Shown here piece after piece: positions 50,384-58,517 of a stretch of 64,000 nucleotides of DNA. The notes under the pieces were generated by a model, which searched no databases, was not told the origin of the DNA, and saw nothing but the letters and a program-made list of their open reading frames with translations. The first letter of the stretch is position 1; the number at the start of each line of letters is the position of its first letter. Source of the DNA: Marinobacter salinisoli (GTDB taxonomy: Bacteria; Pseudomonadota; Gammaproteobacteria; Pseudomonadales; Oleiphilaceae); the NCBI RefSeq assembly GCF_017301335.1, contig NZ_CP071247.1, forward strand, positions 868,001 through 932,000, read 5' to 3'. The position numbers and the translations under genes were made by a program.

Positions 50384-50920
50384 ATGTATCAGGAAATCCT
50401 CGATTTTTGGTTCACCGAGCTTGAGCCCGAGCAATGGTGGCAAAAAGATGAAGCGCTGGATTCCATGATTCGAAGCCGGTTCGGCCCTGTGCATGCTCAG
50501 GCGAAAGCCGGTGAACTTTTTCAATGGCGCGAAACGGCGCCGGGCAGCCTTGCCGAGATCCTCGTTTTGGATCAGTTTTCCCGCAATATATACCGCGACA
50601 ACGCAGCATCGTTCGCCTGCGACCCTCTGGCATTGGGCTTGGCGCAGGTGGCTGTTTCCAAGGGCTTTGACCTTGCGCTGAGCCCGGTCCAGCGCAGTTT
50701 TGTTTATATGCCTTTCATGCACAGTGAATCCAGGCGGATTCATGTTGAAGCGGTCCGACTTTTTGAATCATTGGGCATCGAAAACAATCTGGATTTCGAG
50801 TACCAGCACAAGAAAATTATCGACAGGTTTGGCCGCTATCCGCACAGAAACCGCATTCTAGGGCGCGTTTCCACGCCGGAAGAAACCGAGTTTCTGCAAC
50901 AGGAGCACGCCGGCTTCTAA
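50384..50920 (+). CDS. DUF924-family protein
   Basis: This is a 178-residue soluble helical protein. The DUF924 pattern is clear: ILDFWFTELEPEQWWQKDEALDSMIRSRFGPVH, LVLDQFSRNIYRDNAASFACDPLAL, and FVYMPFMHSES followed later by KIIDRFGRYPHRNRILGR. The family has a TPR-like fold and no known reaction. ATG 50384 has CAGGAG upstream; longer in-frame readings start without a site. It is a single gene. Confidence 0.88.
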   Translation: MYQEILDFWFTELEPEQWWQKDEALDSMIRSRFGPVHAQAKAGELFQWRETAPGSLAEILVLDQFSRNIYRDNAASFACDPLALGLAQVAVSKGFDLALSPVQRSFVYMPFMHSESRRIHVEAVRLFESLGIENNLDFEYQHKKIIDRFGRYPHRNRILGRVSTPEETEFLQQEHAGF

Positions 50921-51290
50921 ACAAGGCGATCAGGCCTGCAGGCACCGGGGCGTGTTCAAACGCCCTTCGGGCACAACACCGTTCGCAGAAGACCAGGACC
51001 TCGCCGGGCCTTAGAATGTGGCTGAGGGCACTGTTTCCAGCGGTGATACCGGCTATGTTGGTGCCTGCCCTCCCGGTGAGCATACCCACCAAACGACAGT
51101 TTCGCACTGAACGGGGCCACGCCGGCATTGGACGCACGGACCGGGCTTACGCGGAGTGAGTTCCAGTCTGCATGGCGCGATCCTATACTGGGCCGGGCGA
51201 CGATGTCCGGAAACTTTATGTCGTGAGCTGTCCCTTGCTGGTGTATTCCACGCCGGGGCTCGAACATGCTGTAACAAAGGAATAATAACA
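50921..51290. other. Intergenic region without a supported gene
   Basis: This 370-base gap lies between the DUF924 and DUF1295 genes. A weak 6-bp hairpin at 50948-50965 lacks a T-run. Minus-strand open frames here show no recognisable protein features. TATACT at 51185-51190 could be a -10, but no matching -35 was found. AAGGA before ATG 51291 serves the next gene. Confidence 0.5.
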
Positions 51291-52211
51291 ATGAACTTCG
51301 GCACTCTGTTGTGCGTTACCTTTACCCTGATCTGGTCGGTGCTGGTGTTTACCGGCAACGACACCCTTCTGTCGATGTTGCTGGTCAACGCGGGCCTTCA
51401 GATTATGCTGTTCATCCTGGTCGCGGCTGTGCCCTATCTGAAGACAGGCCGCATGTCGTATGTCGATATAGCCTGGCCCTTCGGTGTCGCGCTCATCGGT
51501 GTCCTGATCATTGTCATGGGCGACGGCAGCTTGGTCCGCCGTGTTGCGGTCGGCGCTGTCTATCTGCTGATCGGTCTGCGCATGGGGCTGGGCGCGGTGA
51601 CCATGGGGATGAAAACCGGTGTGATTTTCCAGCACGAGTTTCCGCGTTATGTGTATCGCCGCATGATGCTGGAGCAGTCCGGCTCCAGCCATATCAAGGC
51701 GCATTCGCTGGCGGAAATCATGGCGCAAGGCTTTGCCAACGCGTCTGTCCTTGCCCTACCGGGATTCATGCTGGCGGTGAATGCCAGCGACTCGGTCTCC
51801 TGGTGGGAAGTGGCCGGGTTGTGTATCTGGCTGACTGCCTATGCCCTGGAATCCACAGCGGACCTGCAAAAGCTGCGTTTCATGGCAAATAACAAGGGCG
51901 GTGTCTGCAATGTGGGGCTGTGGCGCTTCAGCCGCCACCCGAACTATTTCGCCGAGTGGCTGGTATGGACCGGCCTGGTGGTGGCCGCTGTTCCGTCTTG
52001 GCTGGCGCTGGCCGACTCGGAAGCCACCCTGGTGTGGGCGGTTATGGGCCTGGGCGCACTGGGGGCGTCTGCCGTGATGTACACAACGCTGGTGTACCTC
52101 ACCGGGGCCACGCCGGCCGAGTACTATTCCGTGCGCAAGCGGCCGGACTATGCGCGCTACCAACAGCAAACCAACATGTTCTTTCCGTGGTTTCCCCGCA
52201 CGGGTGCCTGA
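51291..52211 (+). CDS. DUF1295 / steroid 5-alpha-reductase-like membrane protein
   Basis: This is a 306-residue polytopic membrane protein with about seven hydrophobic segments. The diagnostic C-terminal motif is GLWRFSRHPNYFAEWLVW, followed by LVYLTGATPAEYYSVRKRPDYARYQQQTNMFFPW. These are the DUF1295 signatures, a family related to steroid 5-alpha reductases and isoprenylcysteine methyltransferases. The substrate is unknown. The start is ATG 51291 with AAAGGA upstream; reading further upstream gives a low-hydrophobicity extension with no ribosome-binding site. Confidence 0.85.
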   Translation: MNFGTLLCVTFTLIWSVLVFTGNDTLLSMLLVNAGLQIMLFILVAAVPYLKTGRMSYVDIAWPFGVALIGVLIIVMGDGSLVRRVAVGAVYLLIGLRMGLGAVTMGMKTGVIFQHEFPRYVYRRMMLEQSGSSHIKAHSLAEIMAQGFANASVLALPGFMLAVNASDSVSWWEVAGLCIWLTAYALESTADLQKLRFMANNKGGVCNVGLWRFSRHPNYFAEWLVWTGLVVAAVPSWLALADSEATLVWAVMGLGALGASAVMYTTLVYLTGATPAEYYSVRKRPDYARYQQQTNMFFPWFPRTGA

Positions 52212-52232
52212 GTGATGAAGCAGCCAGCCGGC

Positions 52233-52261
52233 GCAGCCAGGGCTATTGCTGGCCTGGCTGC
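52233..52261 (+). terminator. Candidate hairpin after the DUF1295 gene
   Basis: A perfect 9-bp stem (52233-52241 with 52253-52261) has an 11-base loop. No T-run follows, so termination is uncertain. Confidence 0.35.
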
Positions 52262-52326
52262 AGGTCCATCGGAAGGCGCCTGCCAAGTGTGAGCGCGCGG
52301 GCGCGGCGTTTTTCGACGCCGCTGTC

Positions 52327-52355
52327 TTGCTAGCCTCAAAAACACTGTATATAGT
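52327..52355 (+). promoter_or_regulatory. Sigma70-type promoter of nrdAB
   Basis: TTGCTA (52327-52332) and TATAGT (52350-52355) are separated by exactly 17 bases, predicting a transcript start near 52362. The -10 lies inside the first NrdR box, so repressor binding would block it. Confidence 0.75.
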
Positions 52356-52357
52356 GA
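52342..52357. promoter_or_regulatory. NrdR box 1
   Basis: ACACTGTATATAGTGA agrees with the recalled NrdR consensus (acaCwAtATaTwGtgt) at 14 of 16 positions and is near-palindromic. It overlaps the -10. NrdR is the ATP/dATP-sensing repressor of ribonucleotide reductase genes. Confidence 0.85.
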
Positions 52358-52373
52358 TTCAATCCTTGGTTAT

Positions 52374-52389
52374 ACACCATATGTTGTTT
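52374..52389. promoter_or_regulatory. NrdR box 2
   Basis: ACACCATATGTTGTTT matches the consensus less well than box 1 but keeps its ends and centre. It starts exactly 32 bases after box 1, about three helical turns, the usual tandem spacing for NrdR operators. Confidence 0.75.
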
Positions 52390-52674
52390 TTATAACCAAC
52401 TCGGTGTCGGGAATCCGGTGAGAATCCGGAACTGACGCGCAGCGGTATTGGGGAACAAGCGTGGCATCAAGACACTGGCATAGGCCGGGAAGTCGCCACG
52501 CAAGGCCGAATCGAACGATTCACGCCCCTGAGTCCGAAGACCTGCCAGGGATACAGCACTGCACCTTCGCGACTCAGGGTGAGCAGACCGGTTACCCCCG
52601 GCCGTTTGGACGGCGTGGTGTGCCCCTGCGTACGCGATGGTGAAGGAACCTAACGCGTATTCAGGAGTGAAACC
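52390..52674 (+). ncRNA. Cobalamin (adenosylcobalamin) riboswitch in the nrdA leader
   Basis: The conserved core is present in order. GGGAATCCGGTGAGAATCCGG begins near 52408, then ACTGACGCGCAGCGGTA. ACACTGGCA and GGGAAGTC follow in the middle, and GTCCGAAGACCTGCC closes it near 52530-52550. It matches the E. coli btuB element I recall almost block for block. The remaining 120 bases to the nrdA ATG form the expression platform, including a hairpin over the ribosome-binding site. B12 binding should lower NrdA synthesis. Exact aptamer edges are approximate. Confidence 0.93.
52625..52665 (+). promoter_or_regulatory. Ribosome-binding-site sequestering hairpin of the riboswitch
   Basis: Bases 52625-52636 pair with 52654-52665 at 11 of 12 positions (one G-U, one mismatch), with a 17-base loop. 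The 3' arm contains AGG of the nrdA Shine-Dalgarno (AGGAG, 52663-52667), eight bases before the ATG. This fits a translational off-switch. Confidence 0.65.
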
Positions 52675-55440
52675 ATGTCCAGCACTGCCCTGGCTGACCC
52701 CCAGCCGCCGTTTCGAAACGCCCCAGAAACCCTGCAAGTCATCAAGCGCAACGGCACCCTCGTTGGCTTCGATTCGTCCAAAATCACCGTCGCTGTCACC
52801 AAGGCCTTTCTCGCCGTTGAGGGCGACCAGGCCGCCGGTTCGGCCCGTATTCACGATGCCGTCGAGCGCGTCACCGGTCAGGTGGTTCAGGCCATCAGCC
52901 GTCGCTTGAGGGCCGGTGGCAAGGTTCATATCGAGGATATTCAGGACCAGGTGGAACTGGCGCTGATGCGGGCGGAAGAGCAGAGAGTGGCCCGCGCCTA
53001 TGTGTTGTACCGGGAAGAACATGCCCGGCAACGTGCCTGCGATGCACCGGTGGAGCCCCACCCGCACCTGACCGTGAAAAAAGCCAGCGGGCAAACCGCG
53101 CCTCTGGACCTGGGCTTGATGAAACGGCAGGTGGAACAAGCTGCGGCGGGGCTGGACGGCATCGACGGCGATGCACTGGTCGAGGAGGCGCTGACCAACC
53201 TGTACGACGGCATTGCCGAGCAGGACGTGCTGTCCGCCCTGGTCATGACGGCGCGCAGCCGTATCGAGCTGGAACCGGATTACAGCGCCGTCACCGCTCG
53301 CCTGCTGTTGGAACAACTGCGGCTTGAAAGCGCGGCTGCTCTGAATTTATCCACCGACCTGCCGCTGGCCGAGCTGTATCCACAGGCCCTGAAAGCATTC
53401 GTCGCCGCCGGCATCGGGTATGAGCTTCTCGATGCAGCCCTGGCGGATTTTGACCTGGAGCGTCTCGGCGCTGCCCTGACGCCGGAGCGGGATCTGCAGT
53501 TCGGCTTCCTCGGTTTGCAGACGCTTTACGACCGTTACTTCCTGCATTGGAACAAGACCCGGCTGGAGCTGCCCCAGGTGTTCTTCATGCGCGTGGCCAT
53601 GGGCCTGGCGCTGCGCGAAGACGACCCCAATGCCCGCGCCATTGAGTTCTACAATCTGTTGTCGTCGTTCGACTACATGGCCTCCACGCCGACCCTGTTC
53701 AACAGCGGCACCCGGCACCCCCAGCTGTCGTCGTGCTACCTCACTACCGTCGGCGACGACTTGTCCGACATCTACGGCGCCATCCGCGACAACGCCCTGC
53801 TGTCGAAATGGGCCGGTGGCCTGGGCAACGACTGGACGCCGGTCCGGGCGCTTGGCTCTCACATCAAGGGCACCAACGGCCAGAGCCAGGGTGTGGTGCC
53901 GTTCCTGAAGGTCGTGAACGACACCGCCGTGGCGGTGAATCAGGGCGGCAAGCGCAAGGGCGCGGTGTGCGCTTACCTGGAAAGCTGGCACCTGGACATT
54001 GAGGAATTCCTGGAGCTGCGCAAGAACACCGGTGACGAACGCCGCCGTACTCACGACATGAACACCGCCAATTGGGTGCCGGATCTGTTGATTGAGCGCA
54101 TGCGCGAAGACCGCGACTGGACCCTGTTCTCCCCAAGCGATGTGCCCGACCTGCACGACCTCTATGGCAACGAATTCCGTGCGCGTTACGAGCAGTACGA
54201 AGCGTTGGCGGAACAGGGTGAGATCACGTTGTGCAAGAAAATCCCCGCCAAACAGTTGTGGCGCAAGATGCTGACCGTGCTGTTCGAAACCGGCCACCCG
54301 TGGATCACCTTCAAAGACCCCTGCAACCTGCGTTCGCCCCAACAGCATGCGGGCGTGGTGCACAGTTCCAACCTGTGTACCGAAATCACCCTGAACACCA
54401 GTGCCGAGGAGATCGCCGTGTGCAACCTTGGCTCGGTCAACCTGGCGGCCCATGTCGCCAACGGCGAGCTCGATGTGCAACGGCTGGAACGTACCGTCAC
54501 CACCGCGGTGCGCATGCTCGATAACGTCATCGACATCAATTACTACGCCGTGCCCCAGGCCCGTCATTCCAACCTGCAGCACCGACCGGTGGGCCTCGGC
54601 CTGATGGGATTCCAGGATGCGCTCTACCAGCTCGGCCTGCCCTACACCAGCCCGGAGGCGGTGGAATTTGCGGATGTGGCCATGGAACATCTCAGCTATT
54701 TCGCCATCCGCGCCTCGGCATCACTGGCCGCCGAGCGGGGTGCCTACGAAAGCTACGAAGGCTCGCTGTGGCATCAGGGCATCCTGCCCATCGACTCCAT
54801 CCAACTGCTGAAACAGGCACGCCGGGAAGGCGACCTTACGGTGGACACCGGTGCTCGCCTGGACTGGACGCCGGTACGCGAACTGATTGCCCGGCACGGC
54901 ATGCGCAACAGCAATGTCATGGCCATCGCACCGACCGCCACCATCTCCAACATCGTGGGCGTGTCCCAGTCCATCGAACCGGCTTATCAGAACCTGTTCG
55001 TGAAATCGAACCTGTCCGGCGAGTTTACGGTGGTGAACCCGTCGCTGGTGCGGGACCTGAAGGCCGAAGGGCTATGGGACAAGGTCATGGTCAACGACCT
55101 CAAGTACTTTGATGGCTCCGTTCAGCAGATCGACCGCATCCCGGATGAACTCAAGGCCCGCTACGCCACCGCCTTCGAGATCGACGCGCGCTGGCTGGTG
55201 GAAGCCGCCGCCCGTCGTCAGAAATGGCTGGATCAGGCCCAAAGCCTGAACCTGTACATGGCCGAACCCAGCGGCAAGAAACTCGATGCCCTGTACCAGC
55301 TGGCGTGGGAGCGGGGACTGAAAACCACCTATTACCTGCGCTCGCTGGGGGCAACCGGGGCGGAAAAGACTACGCCGGTTTCGGCGCCACAGCCACAGGT
55401 GTGCAGCATCGACAACCCCGATTGCGAGGCCTGTCAGTAA
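52675..55440 (+). CDS. nrdA: Class Ia ribonucleoside-diphosphate reductase large subunit
   Basis: NrdA reduces ribonucleotides to deoxyribonucleotides with a radical supplied by NrdB. At 921 residues it is longer than E. coli NrdA (761). There are two ATP-cone regions: one at about 19-105 (LQVIKRNGTLVGFDSSKITVA) and a second at about 118-205 (LTVKKASGQTAPLDLGLMKRQ), as in Pseudomonas. The active-site Cys in SSCYLTT is near 351, NLCTEI near 565 and CNLGSVNL near 582, and the C-terminal redox pair lies in CSIDNPDCEACQ. CAGGAG precedes the ATG. It is controlled by the NrdR boxes and B12 riboswitch upstream. Confidence 0.96.
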   Translation: MSSTALADPQPPFRNAPETLQVIKRNGTLVGFDSSKITVAVTKAFLAVEGDQAAGSARIHDAVERVTGQVVQAISRRLRAGGKVHIEDIQDQVELALMRAEEQRVARAYVLYREEHARQRACDAPVEPHPHLTVKKASGQTAPLDLGLMKRQVEQAAAGLDGIDGDALVEEALTNLYDGIAEQDVLSALVMTARSRIELEPDYSAVTARLLLEQLRLESAAALNLSTDLPLAELYPQALKAFVAAGIGYELLDAALADFDLERLGAALTPERDLQFGFLGLQTLYDRYFLHWNKTRLELPQVFFMRVAMGLALREDDPNARAIEFYNLLSSFDYMASTPTLFNSGTRHPQLSSCYLTTVGDDLSDIYGAIRDNALLSKWAGGLGNDWTPVRALGSHIKGTNGQSQGVVPFLKVVNDTAVAVNQGGKRKGAVCAYLESWHLDIEEFLELRKNTGDERRRTHDMNTANWVPDLLIERMREDRDWTLFSPSDVPDLHDLYGNEFRARYEQYEALAEQGEITLCKKIPAKQLWRKMLTVLFETGHPWITFKDPCNLRSPQQHAGVVHSSNLCTEITLNTSAEEIAVCNLGSVNLAAHVANGELDVQRLERTVTTAVRMLDNVIDINYYAVPQARHSNLQHRPVGLGLMGFQDALYQLGLPYTSPEAVEFADVAMEHLSYFAIRASASLAAERGAYESYEGSLWHQGILPIDSIQLLKQARREGDLTVDTGARLDWTPVRELIARHGMRNSNVMAIAPTATISNIVGVSQSIEPAYQNLFVKSNLSGEFTVVNPSLVRDLKAEGLWDKVMVNDLKYFDGSVQQIDRIPDELKARYATAFEIDARWLVEAAARRQKWLDQAQSLNLYMAEPSGKKLDALYQLAWERGLKTTYYLRSLGATGAEKTTPVSAPQPQVCSIDNPDCEACQ

Positions 55441-55563
55441 CCACTGACAAACGCGGTGTATCAACTAGGACAACTCCGCCAGCCTGAAGAACCGAGCAGG
55501 TATCAGACCGGTTCCACCTCCCAATCGTCAGGCTGGACGATCAGTAATTCAGAGGTAAACAAA

Positions 55564-56622
55564 ATGCTCAACTGGGACGACGAAGCAAAAACCCAACCAC
55601 AAGCCACCGGCTCCAACGGCCCCGCCCCCATCAACGTCGACGACAAGCGGGTCATCAACGGCGAAACCGACATCAACCAGCTGGCGCCGTTCAAGTATCC
55701 CTGGGCTTGGGAATACTTCATGAATGCCAACAAAAACCACTGGACCCCACTGGACGTGAACATGGCCCAGGACGTCCACGACTACCACCACCGCCTGACC
55801 GCTCCGGAGAAGCACGTGTATGAAAATGTACTGGCCTACCTCACCACCTCCGACATCCTCGCCATGCGCAACATCGGCCTGGCCGTCATGGAAAAGATGA
55901 GTGCGCCGGAACTGCAGATTTACCAGGCCCGGCAGGTATACGAAGAAGCCATGCATACCTGGGCCTACCAGCATTGCATCGAAACCTTGAACCTGGATCA
56001 GCGAGAGATCTACAACCGCTACCGGGTGGTGCCGGCTATCAATGGCAAGATCCAGATCGCCAACCGCCGGCTGGATGCGGCCATGCGCCCGGACATGAAC
56101 CTGCGCAACCGGGACGATTTGCAGGAATTCATCATGTCCTACCTGTTCTTCGCGGCGGTGTTCGAGGGTACCTGGTTCTACAACGGTTTCAGCCCCATCT
56201 TCGCCCTCCAGCGCCGGGGACTGATGCGGGGCACCGGCGAGCAGTTGCAGTACATCCTGCGGGACGAGGCGATGCACTTCTCCTTCGGGTTGAAGGTGGT
56301 GAACCAGATCGTGGAGGAGGAGAACATCAACTTCGACCCGAAGGCCGTGCGTGCTATGTGGGATGAATCCGAGGCCGCCGAGATCGCTTACGCCGAGTAC
56401 ATCCTGCGAGACCCGATTCTGGGGTACTCCGCGGACTACCACAGTGAGCAGTTCCGCTTCGTGGCCAATCGCCGGGCCCGGGCGGTGGGCCTGGATGAGC
56501 CCTTTCCCGGTGCGAAAAACGTGTCACCCTGGCTGGATGAGCAGGCGACCTTGCGCAAGGAGAAAAACTTCTTTGAAACCCGGGTGATCGAATACCAGAC
56601 CGGCGCTCAATTGGAGTGGTAG
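55564..56622 (+). CDS. nrdB: Class Ia ribonucleoside-diphosphate reductase small subunit
   Basis: NrdB is the diiron-tyrosyl radical subunit of ribonucleotide reductase. The protein has 352 residues. By alignment with E. coli NrdB, the Asp ligand is in TTSDILAMRN near 97. Glu128, His131 and the radical Tyr135 lie in YEEAMHTWAY with exact spacing, so this is the tyrosyl (Ia) type. A second Glu-His set is in RDEAMHFSFG. The tail ETRVIEYQTGAQLEW is the NrdA-docking end. The start is ATG 55564 with AGAGG upstream. It lies 123 bases after nrdA with no terminator between them, so the two are co-transcribed. Confidence 0.96.
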   Translation: MLNWDDEAKTQPQATGSNGPAPINVDDKRVINGETDINQLAPFKYPWAWEYFMNANKNHWTPLDVNMAQDVHDYHHRLTAPEKHVYENVLAYLTTSDILAMRNIGLAVMEKMSAPELQIYQARQVYEEAMHTWAYQHCIETLNLDQREIYNRYRVVPAINGKIQIANRRLDAAMRPDMNLRNRDDLQEFIMSYLFFAAVFEGTWFYNGFSPIFALQRRGLMRGTGEQLQYILRDEAMHFSFGLKVVNQIVEEENINFDPKAVRAMWDESEAAEIAYAEYILRDPILGYSADYHSEQFRFVANRRARAVGLDEPFPGAKNVSPWLDEQATLRKEKNFFETRVIEYQTGAQLEW

Positions 56623-56668
56623 AAAATCCATGCTCGAAGCCTGCGGTTGGTTGCAGGCCGCGAGCATG
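56622..56668. terminator. Two-part hairpin between nrdB and the convergent antiporter gene
   Basis: The outer 8-bp stem is 56629-56636 with 56661-56668. The inner 6-bp stem is 56639-56644 with 56653-56658. On the minus strand it is followed by GATTTTC, so it best fits termination of the antiporter transcript, with possible use in both directions. Confidence 0.55.
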
Positions 56669-56685
56669 ACTTCAGACTCGTCGGA

Positions 56686-58008
56686 TCAAAGCACCATCGC
56701 CGCCAACCAGCCGAAGCCCAGCAGCGGCAGGTTGTAGTGCAGGAAGGTGGGTACCACGGTATCCCAGATGTGATTGTGCTGGCCGTCAACGTTCAGGCCG
56801 GATGTGGGTCCGAGCGTGGAGTCCGACGCTGGGGAGCCGGCATCCCCCAGAGCACCCGCCGTGCCCACCAGAGCGACAATGGCCAGCGGGCTGAACCCCA
56901 TTTCCAGCGCCAGGGGCACGTACAGGGCGGCGATGATGGGGATGGTGGAAAACGAGGACCCGATGCCCATGGTGATCAGCAGCCCGACCACCAGCATCAG
57001 CAAGGCGGCCAGCGGTTTGTTGTCACCGATGGTGGCCACCGAGCTTTGTACCAGCGTGGCGATGTCACCGGTTTCCCGCATCACTTCGGCAAAGCCCGAG
57101 GCGGCAATCATGATGAAGCCGATCATTGCCAGCATCTTCATGCCTTCGGTGAACAGGTCGTCGGCTTCCTTCCACTTCACCACGCCCGACAGGTTGAACA
57201 GTACAAAGCCTGCCAGAGCACCCAGAATCATGGAGCCCAGCCAGAGCTGAACGACAAACGCCGCAACAATGGCGACCAGCGCCATCACCAGGGTGCGGGG
57301 GCTGTAGCTGGCATCCACCCGTTCGGTGCGGGCGATGGCGTCCAGGTTGTAATCACGCTTGCCCCGGTAGCTGAAAAATACCGCGATCAGCAGTCCCAGC
57401 AACATGCCCAGTGCAGGCAGAGCCATGGCGGACATCACGCGCAGGTCATCGGTATCGACACCATTTTCACTCACATTTGCGAGCAAGATTTCATTCAGGT
57501 AGATGCCACCGAAGCCGACCGGCAGAAACATGTAGGGGGTAATCAGGCCGAACGTGAGCACGCAGGCCACCAGCCGGCGGTCCATGTTCAGTTTCGCCAT
57601 CACATACAACAGCGGCGGCACCACCAGCGGGATGAAGGCGATGTGGATGGGCAGAATGTTCTGGGACGAAATAGCAATCGCCAGCAGCAGGCCGATGATC
57701 AGAAAACGTACGCCATTCACCGCCGATGCATCGGTTTGCCGGCCAACCAGGGCCAGCGCCCGGTCTGCCAGCGCGTGGGCCAGACCGGATTTGCCGATGG
57801 CGACAGCAAACGCCCCGAGTGTGGCGTAGGACAGTGCTACCGTGGCGCCACCCCCGAGCCCGTTATTAAAGGCTTCTATGGTGGCTTCCAGCGACAGCCC
57901 GGCAATCAGGCCGCCGGATATGGCGCCGATGATCAGGGCAACGACAACGTGAATTCGACACAGGCTCAGAAGGAGCATGATGACAACCGATGCAACAACG
58001 GCATTCAT
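56686..58008 (-). CDS. Na+/H+ antiporter family membrane protein (NhaC/YuiF-like)
   Basis: This is a 440-residue protein with about eleven to twelve transmembrane segments. Typical segments are [41 protein letters not shown] near the N-terminus and [34 protein letters not shown] near the C-terminus. The latter is a polar GD..SP..DST stretch characteristic of the Na+/H+ antiporter family that includes NhaC and YuiF. Some members move amino acids (histidine, lactate or malate exchange), so the cargo is not certain. It is a single gene, convergent with nrdB. Confidence 0.82.
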   Translation of the reverse strand: MNAVVASVVIMLLLSLCRIHVVVALIIGAISGGLIAGLSLEATIEAFNNGLGGGATVALSYATLGAFAVAIGKSGLAHALADRALALVGRQTDASAVNGVRFLIIGLLLAIAISSQNILPIHIAFIPLVVPPLLYVMAKLNMDRRLVACVLTFGLITPYMFLPVGFGGIYLNEILLANVSENGVDTDDLRVMSAMALPALGMLLGLLIAVFFSYRGKRDYNLDAIARTERVDASYSPRTLVMALVAIVAAFVVQLWLGSMILGALAGFVLFNLSGVVKWKEADDLFTEGMKMLAMIGFIMIAASGFAEVMRETGDIATLVQSSVATIGDNKPLAALLMLVVGLLITMGIGSSFSTIPIIAALYVPLALEMGFSPLAIVALVGTAGALGDAGSPASDSTLGPTSGLNVDGQHNHIWDTVVPTFLHYNLPLLGFGWLAAMVL

Positions 58009-58130
58009 GGTGAACTCCGGGTGTTCTCAGGAGGATTGGCCGCCGCCGTTCAGCGACGCGCTTGCGTGGAAAAGCGCGCTAATCTGCCGTAGTTGGATGA
58101 AAAAATCAAAAATGCGTGGCCGCAGGGGGG

Positions 58131-58361
58131 TCAGGCATCTCCGACCCGGGCAAACCGGGGTACCTGCTCGCCGGCCAGTTCCACGGTTTCGCGAAACATC
58201 GCCAGCGGGCGAACCCACAGGCTGAAGTCACCGTACAAACAGCGGTAAACCACCATCCACTCCTCAGTTTCGCTGTGCCGGGCCAGGTCAATTACCTGGT
58301 AATCCTTTCCCTTGTAGTGACGGTAGCGTCCCGGCTCCAGCCGGGGTTTGTGGTCGTTCAT
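58131..58361 (-). CDS. DUF1653 protein
   Basis: This is a 76-residue soluble protein. The whole family pattern is present: PGRYRHYKGKDYQVIDLARHSETEEWMVVYRCLYGDFSLWVRPLAMF. DUF1653 has no known function. ATG 58361 is preceded by GAGGGA; an in-frame TTG just upstream is less likely. It lies 122 bases upstream of the antiporter gene on the same strand, and the two may share a transcript. Confidence 0.88.
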   Translation of the reverse strand: MNDHKPRLEPGRYRHYKGKDYQVIDLARHSETEEWMVVYRCLYGDFSLWVRPLAMFRETVELAGEQVPRFARVGDA

Positions 58362-58517
58362 CAATCATCCCTCTGGCGGTGGGTGTGTTGTGTTACGAAC
58401 GGGACGAGGTGCGTGTAAGCGTCTAGACTTAGGGGTGTTTATCTGATGTGTCGAATTTCTGTTCAGGCCTTCGGAAGTGTAGTCCAAGTCGTCGGGCCGT
58501 AAAACCGGAAACGGAAT

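Noticed and set aside
50948..50965. Hairpin after the DUF924 gene
   Set aside because: It has only six pairs and no T-run, so it is too weak to call a terminator.
53347..54690. 447-codon minus-strand frame opposite nrdA, and a second one across the riboswitch (52390-53316)
   Set aside because: Both lie antisense to nrdA or its leader and show shadow-type composition.
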